A DNA stretch of 64,000 bases from Neisseria dentiae. Lineage in GTDB: Bacteria > Pseudomonadota > Gammaproteobacteria > Burkholderiales > Neisseriaceae. The stretch is taken from assembly GCF_014055005.1 (NCBI RefSeq), contig NZ_CP059570.1, positions 2,108,001-2,172,000 on the forward strand, written 5' to 3'. Below the pieces are notes generated by a model, which ran no database searches, was not told the DNA's origin, and saw only the letters and a list, made by a program, of their open reading frames with translations. This document shows, one piece after another, positions 16,811 through 26,000 of the stretch. Both the position numbers and the translations under genes were made by a program. How positions within the stretch are numbered: position 1 is the first letter of the stretch; each line of letters opens with the position of its first letter.

Positions 16811-18829
16811 ATGGCAAAACCCCAAGCTCACGTTCCGTTAATCCGCCGCCCGTGGTTCGCTTTTTTAAGTTCCATGCGCTTTGCCGTCGCCCTGCTCAGC
16901 CTATTGGGCGTGGCATCGGTTATCGGCACGGTATTGCAGCAAAACCAGCAGCCCACCGATTATGTGGTGAAGTTCGGCCCGTTTTGGTCGGAAATCTTCG
17001 GATTTTTGGGCCTCTACGATGTGTATGCCTCGGCCTGGTTCGTGCTGATTATGATTTTTCTGGTGCTCTCCACCGGCCTGTGCCTGTGGCGCAATATCCC
17101 GCCGTTTGTGCGCGAAATGAAGTCGTTCCGCGTGAATGCGGGCAAAAAATCGCTGGCCGCGATGAAACACACCGCGCTTATCGGCGGCGGCCTTTCCCCA
17201 GAAATCGCCGCACGCTATCTAAACGTGCAGGGTTTCAGCAGCAAAACCGTCGAGCGTGAAGACGGCTCGGTGCTGGTGGCGGCGAAAAAAGGGGCGATGA
17301 ACAAATGGGGCTATATTTTCGCCCACGCCGCCATCATCGTTATCTGTTTGGGCGGCCTGATAGACAGCAACCTGCTGCTCAAAGCGGGTATGCTCACCGG
17401 CAGAATCGTGCCCGACAACGATTCGATGTTTGCCAAAGATTTCAAACCCGAAAGCATTTTGGGCAGCGGCAATATTTCGTTTCGCGGCAACGTGAACATC
17501 ACCGAAGGCCAAAGCGCCGACGTGGTGTTTTTAAATGCCGACAAAGGAATGCTGGTGCAGGACTTGCCGTTTAGCGTCGAATTGAAAAAATTCCATATCG
17601 ACTTCTACAACACCGGCATGCCCAAAGATTTTGCCAGCGATTTGGTTGTAACCGACAAAGCCAGCGGCAGAAAAACCGAAAAAACCATACGCGTCAACCA
17701 TCCGCTCACGGTCGACGGCATCACCATCTATCAGGCCAGCTTTGCCGACGGCGGCTCCGGCTTGAAATTCAAGGTTTGGAACCTCGGCAACCCCGGCCGC
17801 ACGCCCGCTGAAATGGATGCGGTGTCGATGAGCGCCTTCCCCCTCAACCTGGGCAGCGAGCAATACCGCCTAGAATTCGACCAATTCACGGCGATGAACG
17901 TGGAAGACATGAGCGCACCGCAAGAAAAAGGCAAACTGAGCTTTCAGACGGCCATCAACGATGTGCGCAGCGTGCGGCAGGATAAAAAATTCACCAACAT
18001 CGGCCCCTCGATTGTGTACCGCATCCGCGATAAGGCCGGGCAGGCCGTCGAATATAAAAACTATATGCTGCCGGTGAAGCAGGAAGAAGACTATTTCTAC
18101 ATCACCGGCACGCGCACGGGGCTGGAGCAGCAATACCGCTGGCTGCGCATTCCCATGGACGGCAGCGGCAGCATCGACACCTTCATGGCCTTGCGCGAGC
18201 ATTTGAGCAACCCCGAAGTGCGCAAACGCGTGATTGCGGTTTCCGCCGCCGGTGCGCCCGAAAACATACGCGCGGTGTTCAACCAAGCCGCCGAAAACAC
18301 GCTGGCGATTTTCGCCAAAGGCGGCTATCTGGCGCTGAACGACTATCTCGAAAAAAACATTCCGCCCGCCGAGCAAGAAAAAATGCAGGGCTTTTTCTAC
18401 CAGATACTCTACGGCGCCATGAACGTTTTGCTCGACGACACCATCAAAACCTACCGGCTGCCCGATTGGCAGCCCGGCGAAGCGCGCAACCGCTTCCTGC
18501 TCAACAGCATGGACGCCTACACCGGCCTTACCGAATATCCCGCGCCCGTGCTGCTGCAACTGAACGGCTACAAAGAAGTGCGCTCTTCCGGCCTGCAAAT
18601 GACCCGCGCCCCCGGCGCATCGCTGGTTTACCTCGGCTCGGTGCTGCTGGTTTTGGGTACGGTGTTTATGTTTTACATCCGCGAAAAACGCGCATGGGTG
18701 TTATTCGATAAAGACGGCGTTCGCTTTTCGATGTCGTCGTCGCGCAGTGAACGCGATTTGCAGAAAGAGTTTCCCAAACACGCGGCAGCCCTCGAAACCC
18801 TTGCCGCCGATTTAAAGAAAACCGATTAA
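16811..18829 (+). CDS. resB: Cytochrome c biogenesis protein ResB (System II)
   Basis: One half of the System II heme delivery and ligation complex that attaches heme to CXXCH motifs of apocytochromes at the outer face of the inner membrane. The 672-residue protein has transmembrane segments near 18-40, 75-97, 172-190 and 612-632. A large periplasmic domain lies between the third and fourth. The N-terminal block SSMRFAVALLSLLGVASVIG is typical of ResB/Ccs1. The next gene, 100 bases downstream, encodes the CcsA-type partner. An inverted DUS pair with a long loop separates the two. Confidence 0.94.
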   Translation: MAKPQAHVPLIRRPWFAFLSSMRFAVALLSLLGVASVIGTVLQQNQQPTDYVVKFGPFWSEIFGFLGLYDVYASAWFVLIMIFLVLSTGLCLWRNIPPFVREMKSFRVNAGKKSLAAMKHTALIGGGLSPEIAARYLNVQGFSSKTVEREDGSVLVAAKKGAMNKWGYIFAHAAIIVICLGGLIDSNLLLKAGMLTGRIVPDNDSMFAKDFKPESILGSGNISFRGNVNITEGQSADVVFLNADKGMLVQDLPFSVELKKFHIDFYNTGMPKDFASDLVVTDKASGRKTEKTIRVNHPLTVDGITIYQASFADGGSGLKFKVWNLGNPGRTPAEMDAVSMSAFPLNLGSEQYRLEFDQFTAMNVEDMSAPQEKGKLSFQTAINDVRSVRQDKKFTNIGPSIVYRIRDKAGQAVEYKNYMLPVKQEEDYFYITGTRTGLEQQYRWLRIPMDGSGSIDTFMALREHLSNPEVRKRVIAVSAAGAPENIRAVFNQAAENTLAIFAKGGYLALNDYLEKNIPPAEQEKMQGFFYQILYGAMNVLLDDTIKTYRLPDWQPGEARNRFLLNSMDAYTGLTEYPAPVLLQLNGYKEVRSSGLQMTRAPGASLVYLGSVLLVLGTVFMFYIREKRAWVLFDKDGVRFSMSSSRSERDLQKEFPKHAAALETLAADLKKTD

Positions 18830-18838
18830 TACGGCTGC

Positions 18839-18905
18839 TTTTTCAGACGGCCTCCGGCACTTAATTTGATTAAGTAAACCCACTATAAACAGGCCGTCTG
18901 AAAAA
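18839..18905 (+). terminator. Widely spaced inverted DUS pair between resB and ccsB
   Basis: TTTTTCAGACGGCCT and AGGCCGTCTGAAAAA form a 15-base perfect stem around a loop of about 37 bases. The orientation is reversed relative to most pairs here. It could attenuate rather than fully terminate transcription into ccsB. Confidence 0.55.
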
Positions 18906-18929
18906 TCACGCACATTTAGGCCCTACACC

Positions 18930-20126
18930 ATGAACCAAACCATCAACAACACCGGAAAATTATCCGAACACGCCCTCTTGGCCCACAAACCGTTTCTGCG
19001 CCGCCTCAACGTTTTAGACTGGCTGTTTGCTTTGGCCGTGGCGGTAACGGCGGTGTTCGCACAGTTTCACGTCGGCCACCACATGGATATTTATGAAGTG
19101 GTGATTTTGTGGTTTTGCGCCGCTTCAGCCGTTTTGCTGGGTTGGTTTTTCAAACCCCTGCGCTGGTTTACCGTGGTTTCGGTGCTGCTGGCCTACGGCG
19201 CCGTGCAGCTTTACGGCGGCGACATCGCCCGCGCCGACCGCTTTTTGCTGAAATATTTTTTAAGCAGCCAGTCGGCAATCATGTGGCAGTGCGCCACCGT
19301 GTTTCTGGCCCTGTTTTGCTACATCGCCGGCGCGTTCACAGCCAACAGGCGGCAAACCGCCACCAACACGCTGCTGGGCATCGGCACCGCGCTCACCTGG
19401 GTTTCTGCGCTGGCAGGCTTCACCGGCCTGTTGGTGCGCTGGCACGAAAGCTATCTGCTGCGCCCCGACGCAGGGCACATCCCCGTTTCCAACCTTTATG
19501 AAGTGTTTATTCTGTTTCTGGTGATTACCGCTTTGATGTATCTTTATTACGAAAGCAAATTCGCCGTGCAGAAACTCGGTGGCTTCGTGCTCTCGTTTAT
19601 GGCCGCCGTGGTGGTGTTTGTGTTGTGGTACAGCCTGTCGCGCGAAGCGCATGCCATCCAGCCGCTGATTCCCGCGCTGCAATCGTGGTGGATGAAAATC
19701 CACGTGCCCGCCAACTTTATCGGCTACGGCGCATTCTGTATTTCCGCCATGCTCGGTATTGCCGAACTGCTGGCCATCCGCAGTGAAAATGCCGGTAAAA
19801 AATCTTGGCTGCCCGATTCCCAAACCATCGAAGAAGTGATGTATAAAGCCATCGCCGTCGGCTTTCTGTTTTTCACCATCGCCACCATACTCGGCGCGCT
19901 GTGGGCGGCCGATGCCTGGGGGCGTTATTGGAGCTGGGACCCTAAAGAAACCTGGGCGTTTATCGTGTGGCTGAACTACGCCGTGTGGCTGCATATGCGG
20001 CTGGTGGCTGGCTGGCGCGGCAAAGTGCTGGCATGGTGGGCGATTATCGGCCTGTTTATCACCGCCTTCGCCTTTATCGGCGTGAATATGTTTTTGAGCG
20101 GCCTGCACTCTTACGGCACCCTGTAA
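18930..20126 (+). CDS. ccsB: Cytochrome c biogenesis protein, CcsA/ResC type
   Basis: The heme-handling partner of ResB in System II. The 398-residue polytopic protein has about eight membrane segments and the diagnostic WWD heme-binding motif WGRYWSWDPKETWAFIVWL (about residues 330-348), with conserved flanking histidines such as WLHMRL. Names differ: databases call this proteobacterial form CcsB, while functional papers use CcsA or ResC. The gene is probably co-expressed with resB. Confidence 0.94.
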   Translation: MNQTINNTGKLSEHALLAHKPFLRRLNVLDWLFALAVAVTAVFAQFHVGHHMDIYEVVILWFCAASAVLLGWFFKPLRWFTVVSVLLAYGAVQLYGGDIARADRFLLKYFLSSQSAIMWQCATVFLALFCYIAGAFTANRRQTATNTLLGIGTALTWVSALAGFTGLLVRWHESYLLRPDAGHIPVSNLYEVFILFLVITALMYLYYESKFAVQKLGGFVLSFMAAVVVFVLWYSLSREAHAIQPLIPALQSWWMKIHVPANFIGYGAFCISAMLGIAELLAIRSENAGKKSWLPDSQTIEEVMYKAIAVGFLFFTIATILGALWAADAWGRYWSWDPKETWAFIVWLNYAVWLHMRLVAGWRGKVLAWWAIIGLFITAFAFIGVNMFLSGLHSYGTL

Positions 20127-20144
20127 ACCGCAGCCATTATGCTT

Positions 20145-20176
20145 CAGGCCGTCTGAAAATATTTCAGACGGCCTGT
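20145..20176 (+). terminator. Inverted DUS pair after ccsB
   Basis: CAGGCCGTCTGAAAATATTTCAGACGGCCTG-type stem-loop, followed by TGATTTTTTGC. It lies 19 bases after the ccsB stop codon. Confidence 0.85.
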
Positions 20177-20239
20177 GATTTTTTGCTTAAACCATGCCTT
20201 TAGCGTATCATTCACACCTGCCCCAAAACCCGAAAACAC

Positions 20240-20276
20240 TTTTGCAATCGGCTTTTTCCGAGAGCCGATTGCAAAA
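20240..20276 (+). promoter_or_regulatory. Perfect 14-base hairpin in the rng leader
   Basis: TTTTGCAATCGGCT (20240-20253) and its exact reverse complement (20263-20276) flank a 9-base loop and are followed by GTATTTTTATATTT. The rng start codon is 26 bases further. It resembles an intrinsic terminator or attenuator, and could also be a processing hairpin cleaved by RNase G or RNase III. Confidence 0.6.
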
Positions 20277-20302
20277 GTATTTTTATATTTAACGAGTGAT
20301 TT

Positions 20303-21799
20303 ATGTTAAACGGTATCCCCCTGCCCAAAGACACGGTGCGCCCGCCCGAAACCGTGCTGGTCAACATCACGCCGCAGGAAACGCGCGTGGCGGTGTTGGA
20401 AGAAAACAATATCTGCGAGCTGCACATCGAACGCAACAGCGGCCACGGCCTGGTAGGCAACATCTATCTGGGCGTGGTGCGCCGCGTGCTGCCCGGTATG
20501 CAGAGCGCGTTTATCGACATCGGCTTGGAGCGCGCCGCCTTCCTGCACATCGTCGATGTGCTCGAACAGCGCCGCAACCCCGACGAAACCCAGCGTATCG
20601 AACATATGCTGTTTGAAGGCCAGTCGGTATTGGTGCAGGTGATCAAAGACCCCATCAATACCAAAGGCGCGCGCCTTTCCACCCAGATTTCGCTGGCCGG
20701 GCGCTTTCTCGTTCACCTGCCGCAAGAAGACCATATCGGCATTTCGCAACGCATCGAAGACGAAGAAGAGCGCAACAGCCTGCGCAGCCGCTTGGAAAAC
20801 CTGCTGCCCGAAAACGGCGCGGGGCAAGGCTATATCATCCGCACCAGCGCCGAAAACGCCAGCGATGCCGAATTGCAGGCCGATATCGGCTACCTCACCA
20901 AAGTGTGGGAAAACATCCAGCATCAGGCTAAAACCCGGCCGCCCGAAACCCTGCTGTATCAAGATCTGCCCTTAAGCCTGCGCGTACTGCGCGATATGTT
21001 CAGCGACAACACCCGCGAAATCCTGGTCGATTCCAAAGAAAACCACCAACGCATGCAGGAATTCGCCGAGCTGTATGTGCCGGGCGCAGCCGGCAAAATC
21101 CGCCTGTTCAAAGGCGAGCGGCCGCTGTTTGAAAGCCATAACGTCGAGCAGGAAATCAACCGCGCCCTGCAACCGCGCGTCAACCTCAACTTCGGCAGCT
21201 ACCTGATTATCGAAGCCACCGAAGCCATGACCACCATCGATGTGAACACCGGCGGTTTCGTGGGCGCACGCAATTTCGACGAAACCATTTTCCGCACCAA
21301 CCTCGAAGCCTGCCACACCATCGCCCGCGAGCTGCGCCTGCGCAACCTCGGCGGCATCATCATCATCGACTTTATCGACATGGCGCACGACACCCACCGA
21401 GAAGCCGTGCTGCAAGAGCTGGCCAAAGCCCTGAGCTTCGACCGCACCCGCGTTACCCTCAACGGTTTCACCAGCCTCGGTCTGGTGGAGCTGACCCGCA
21501 AGCGCACCCGCGAAAACCTCAGCCATGTTTTGTGCGAACCCTGCCCCTCGTGCCAAGGCAGAGGCCGTCTGAAAACCCCGCAAACCGTGTGTTATGAAAT
21601 CCAGCGTGAAATCGTGCGCGAAGCCCGCCGTTACGATGCCAAAGAATTCCGCATTCTCGCCGCGCCGAATGTTATCGACCTGTTTCTCGACGAAGAATCG
21701 CAATCACTGGCCATGCTGATCGACTTTATCGGCAAACCGATTTCGCTGGCAGTTGAAACGGCCTATACGCAGGAACAATACGATATCGTGCTGATGTAG
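20303..21799 (+). CDS. rng: Ribonuclease G
   Basis: Endoribonuclease of the RNase E/G family that processes the 5' end of 16S rRNA and some mRNAs. The 498-residue protein has an S1 RNA-binding domain (about 38-120; GNIYLGVVRRVLPGMQSAFIDIG), the catalytic DNase I-like subdomain with the metal-binding aspartates in TTIDVNTGGFVG (about 311-322) and IIIIDFIDM (about 352-360), and the zinc-link CEPCPSC near 413. It lacks the long C-terminal scaffold of RNase E. A DUS copy is read in frame near 21561 as part of GRLK. The leader hairpin upstream may regulate it. Confidence 0.95.
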   Translation: MLNGIPLPKDTVRPPETVLVNITPQETRVAVLEENNICELHIERNSGHGLVGNIYLGVVRRVLPGMQSAFIDIGLERAAFLHIVDVLEQRRNPDETQRIEHMLFEGQSVLVQVIKDPINTKGARLSTQISLAGRFLVHLPQEDHIGISQRIEDEEERNSLRSRLENLLPENGAGQGYIIRTSAENASDAELQADIGYLTKVWENIQHQAKTRPPETLLYQDLPLSLRVLRDMFSDNTREILVDSKENHQRMQEFAELYVPGAAGKIRLFKGERPLFESHNVEQEINRALQPRVNLNFGSYLIIEATEAMTTIDVNTGGFVGARNFDETIFRTNLEACHTIARELRLRNLGGIIIIDFIDMAHDTHREAVLQELAKALSFDRTRVTLNGFTSLGLVELTRKRTRENLSHVLCEPCPSCQGRGRLKTPQTVCYEIQREIVREARRYDAKEFRILAAPNVIDLFLDEESQSLAMLIDFIGKPISLAVETAYTQEQYDIVLM

Positions 21800-21805
21800 G
21801 CGCGG

Positions 21806-22330
21806 CAAAGGTCTCAAGCTTTATCAGCCAACCGCTTGTTGGTTGCCATATCTATAATCAGTGTTTCGGCATACAGGCAATCTGCCACACTGCCTTCGCT
21901 TAATACGAATTTTACCGGCATCCCGTGGGCATCCACCACTAAATGCAACTTGGTATTCACCCTCCTTTTGTACTACTCATGCCTTCATTGTCGCCTTTAG
22001 CTCCCATCGCATAGGGATGAACTTTGATATGGGTGGCATCAACCACTATATCTATTTTTTCTCCCGAAAGGATGAACGCCAGTTTCGTACAAATGCCTTT
22101 GTTGTGCCAACGAATGAAATGGCGGTGGGGGTTGCTCCAGCCGTCGCAATCGGGAGGCAGATCGCGCGATGGTGCGTCGGCTCACAGTATCCAGAAAACG
22201 GTATTGATGAATTGCATGTTATCCACCGCCTGATCACCTCGGCCGCCTTTTCACCCTGACAGGTGGGTTTCAATAAGGCTCCATTATTGATCGGTGAGTT
22301 CGTGTCGGTGATGAGCAGGCTATTTCATGG
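21806..22330 (-). pseudogene. Degraded IS5-family (IS427-like) transposase
   Basis: On the minus strand, fragments translate as DGWSNPHRHFIRWHNKGICT, then KIDIVVDATHIKVHPYAMGA followed by KGDNEGMSSTKGG, then a stop and a shifted frame giving NTKLHLVVDAHGMPVKFVLS. This is the middle of an IS5-family transposase, including the first catalytic Asp in VDATHIK. A frameshift occurs at about 21955-21965 and the start and C-terminus are missing. The left edge GCAAAGGTCTC (from 21806) matches the IS5/IS1106-type end motif found elsewhere in the window. It occupies the whole gap between rng and the lipoprotein gene. Confidence 0.8.
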
Positions 22331-22395
22331 AAGGCTTGTTTAGGGTGATGAGAGCAGGATAGTCTCATGTTTTGTGGATTGTGGCTACACTATAC

Positions 22396-22432
22396 TAAGG
22401 CCGTCTGAAAAATTTTTTTCAGACGGCCTTTA
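22396..22432 (-). terminator. Inverted DUS pair after the BamE-like lipoprotein gene
   Basis: AAGGCCGTCTGAAAAA and TTTTTTTCAGACGGCCTT form a long stem downstream of the minus-strand lipoprotein gene that ends at 22455. Confidence 0.85.
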
Positions 22433-22454
22433 ACGTTTCAAACGCCTTACCCGG

Positions 22455-22949
22455 TTACTGGCGGATGCGCTTGTTGGAGGTTTCTACTTCGCGCACAATG
22501 ATTTGCGGTTCGGGTTCCGGCTCCGCAACGGGGCAGGAAGCGGTTTCGGGGTCGACGGCTTTCCAATAGAAGCTGCGGGCGTATTTTTTGCTGTCGTAAA
22601 TGATTTTGAACTGGCAGGTGGTTACGTCGTTTGTGCCCTGCCCCGGGGTGTGGAAGTGGAACACATAATCCCATTCGCGCACGTTGAACATGCCTTCATT
22701 AAAGTGCGGGCGGCCGAGAAGTTTGTAGAACTCGTCTTTGGTCATGCCTGCTTTGATTTTGCTCAATTCGTCGGCGGTGGGGAAGGTGCCTCGGTTATGG
22801 GCAAACGAAGGGGACACTTTGCTCAGTTTCGGCCACACGGGGTTGTCGGTGGTGCCGTCCCTGCTCACGTTGCTTTTGGTGGCGCAGGCCGACAAAGCCG
22901 CCGCCAGCAGCAGGCTCGCGCCCGCCTGAATGATGGTTTTTGTTTTCAT
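22455..22949 (-). CDS. BamE-like (SmpA/OmlA domain) lipoprotein next to the giant adhesin
   Basis: Predicted outer-membrane lipoprotein of 164 residues. The signal peptide ends in lipobox LSAC with Cys22. After a Ser/Asn/Pro linker, residues about 65-120 carry the SmpA/OmlA signature: KIKAGMTKDEFYKLLGRPHF followed by REWDYVFHFH. The C-terminus is a charged tail with PEPEPEPQ. The family includes BamE and the N-terminal domain of TpgA, the periplasmic partner of a trimeric autotransporter in Acinetobacter; this protein lacks TpgA's OmpA-like domain. It lies 56 bases downstream of the adhesin gene on the same strand with its own AAGGAAAA ribosome-binding site, and an inverted DUS pair separates the two. 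A dedicated role in adhesin assembly is inferred from context. Confidence 0.85.
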   Translation of the reverse strand: MKTKTIIQAGASLLLAAALSACATKSNVSRDGTTDNPVWPKLSKVSPSFAHNRGTFPTADELSKIKAGMTKDEFYKLLGRPHFNEGMFNVREWDYVFHFHTPGQGTNDVTTCQFKIIYDSKKYARSFYWKAVDPETASCPVAEPEPEPQIIVREVETSNKRIRQ

Positions 22950-22966
22950 ATCGTTTTCCTTGTTGT

Positions 22967-22998
22967 TTCAGACGGCCTGCGCCAACAGGCCGTCTGAA
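22967..22998 (-). terminator. Inverted DUS pair between adhesin and lipoprotein genes
   Basis: TTCAGACGGCCT (22967-22978) and AGGCCGTCTGAA (22987-22998) around an 8-base loop. The adhesin stop is at 23006, so this may limit read-through into the lipoprotein gene or set a ratio between the two. Confidence 0.65.
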
Positions 22999-23005
22999 AG
23001 CCTTG

Positions 23006-26000
23006 TTACCATTGATAACCTACACCTGCGGTGGCACCGTAATGGCCGCGCGAGTTGCCGGTGGCGGAGCCTTTGATTACCCAGTTGCCGTTGTCGGAAA
23101 TGCTGGAGTAACCCACGGCATAGCCGCTTTCGCCGCGATATACGCCGCCTGCTACGGCCACCATGCTCTTACCGGGCATATAAGCCTGCGGCAGGCCGGC
23201 TACGGCCATGGCGGTGGCTGCGCCTGCGTTCGAGCGGTTTTCCACATCGTCGATGCGCTGGTTGAGCTGGTTGCCCATGTTCACCGTGTAGTTGGCCACG
23301 CTGTTGATGGCTTCGTTGGTGTAGTACAACTGGCTGCCGTTGATGGCATCGGTTGATGTGGCGGACACCACGCCTGCGGCCACATTTTGGATTTGGCGGG
23401 TTTCGCCTTCGGTGCCCACACTTACCACACCGACCGCATCTTGCACACCGGCCACGTTGGCATCATTGGCACCTGCGAAGGTGTAGTTGCCGCCGCCGGC
23501 GGTGGTGTGTACGGCGGTTGCCGAAGCGTTATCGCCCAAGTACACGGAATTCGCCAAAGTAGCCTTGATATTGCTGCCCAATGCGTAGGCATTGTCGGCG
23601 GAAACCGTGTTGTTGTTACCGATAGAGTAAGCGCTGTCGCCGGTAACTACGGTCGGGTCGCCGATAGCGCCTGACTGCTTGCCGGTTACCACGTTGCCGG
23701 TACCGATGGCGATGCTGTCTTCAGCCAGTGCTTGCGAGCCTGTGCCCATGGCGATGGCACGGGTGCCGCTGGCTACAGTGCTCTGTGCGTAACCGGTTAC
23801 GTTGCCGCCGGCATCTTTCACTTCGGTTACTTGCGCGCCGTCAACCTGAATGGATGCGGTATAGGTGTTACCCATCGCCACCGCACCTTCGCCGCTGGCT
23901 ACCGATTGGTAACCGATGGCTGTGGCATATGCGCCCGAAGCACTGGAGTCTTCGGTGTTATGGCCTTGTGCCACGGGCTCCACTACACCATCGTTGGTGT
24001 GGAAGAACTTGATACCTTGCTCGTTCATCTTGCCCACGGCCTGAATCACGTCGTTGGTAACGTAAGTGTTTTGACCTTCCACGTTATAAGTGGTCAGCGT
24101 GTATTGGTTGCCGCCCTTATCGGTTGAAACCGCCACGGTTTGGTTGGTTTCGGTGGTGGTCGTCTTCGTGCCGTCGGGGTTGGTTACCACAGTTACTACG
24201 GTGCCGGCCGGAGTGGTGGTGCCGTCGGCGTTTTCGGTAGCCGGAGCCGTGATGGTATTAATGGCGTTGGCATTGCCACCCAGCACTTGGTAAGCCTGAT
24301 ACAGCTGGCTGCCGTTAATGGCGTCTTTGCTGGTGGCGGAAATCTCACCGTCGGCTACGTTGGTGATTTTCTTGCCGCCCGCATCCAAACCGCTTGCGGT
24401 AATGCTCGGGCCGTTGGCGATGCTCAGGCCGCTGTTGTTCAGCACGGCATCGCCGGCTTTCACGCTGTCCACCGCCAAATCTTTAGCGGTTGAAACGGTG
24501 TAGTTGGTGCTGCCGTCGGCATTGGTGCTTTGCGCCACCACAATGTTGTCGCCTGCGCTTACGGTGGTTTTGGCTTCAACCGCCGCCTGGTTCACCGCTG
24601 CGATGGCATCGTTCACATTGTTTGCGCCCGTGCCGCCGATATTGCTCATGCTCACGCTGCCGTCGGTGTTAACCGTGGCGTTGCCGCCGAACACGTTGGC
24701 TACGGAAGCTGCGGTGTTGTGCAGCTGGCCGCCGTTAACCGCATCGGTGCTGCCTGCGGCTACGCTGCCCGAAGCCACATTGGTTACTTTCTGGTTGTTG
24801 GCGTTGATGCCGTTGCCGCTGATGTAGGTGTTGCCGCCTACGCTCACGCCTGTGTCATCCAATACCACGCGGTTGGCGCCCGTGCCTGCGGTTACGCTGT
24901 CGAAATTGACGTTTTTGGCCGTTGCCACGGTGTAGGTGGTGCTGCCGTCGTTATTCTTCGTTTCGGCCACTTCGATGTTGTCGCCTGCTGCCACTTTGTT
25001 GGCCGACGCTGCTGCTGCGGCTTTCAGTTGGGCTACGTTGGCGGCATCGGTGTCTTGCTCACCGGCTTTCACTCCGCTGATTTGTTTGTTGCCGGCGTCG
25101 ATGCCTGCCGATGTGATATTCACATCGCCTGCTTTGAGGCCGCCTGAAGTCAGCGCTACATCGTTGCCGACTTTAACGCCGTCGTTGTTCAACACGGTTT
25201 GGCCGGTGGTTACGCTGCCGTTGCTGCCCAGGTTGACGGTTTCGGCCAGCTTGATGCTCAAGGTGTCGGTGCCGTTGGCGACAACCGCGATATTGTTGTC
25301 GGTTAAGTTGCCGGTGGCGCCGCCTTTGAGGTTAACGGTGGTGCCGAGTTTGCGCTCGACATTGCTGCCGCTGTCGCCTGCGAAGGTTAACGGGCTGTTT
25401 ACCGCGCCGTTCAGCTTGGTTAAGGCATCGCCTACGTTGTTGGCAACGCTGCTGCTGCCGGTGGCCGGGTCGATGATGGTGTAGGACGGTGCGCTGACGG
25501 TGCCGTCGGCATTCACTGTCGAACCGCCGCCTAAGGCGTTGGCTACGGAAGCAGCGGTGTTGTACAGCTGGCCGCCGTTAACCGCATCGGTGCTGCCTGC
25601 GGCTACGCTGCCCGAAGCCACATTGGTTACTTTCTGGTTGTTGGCGTTGATGCCGTTGCCGCTGATGTAGGTGTTGCCGCCTACGCTCACGCCTGCATCA
25701 TCCAATACCACGCGGTTGACGCCCGTGCCTGCGGTTACGCTGTCTACTGTGATGGCATCGGCCAGATCGAAGGTTACGTTATCGTCGGCTGCGGTTTTGC
25801 TGATAACGATGTTGCCGTCGCTGTTGTTCAAATCAACGCTCTCGCCCGCACCGACATTGCTGCTGTTTGCTCCTTGGGCAGTCAGGTTCCAGCCCTTGTC
25901 GGCAGTGGCTTTCACTGCGGCGATGGCATCGTTGAGGTTGCCTTTGCCGGTGCCGCCGATATCGGCGTTGGTGTAGGTGCCGGTGGCCGGATCATATTGG

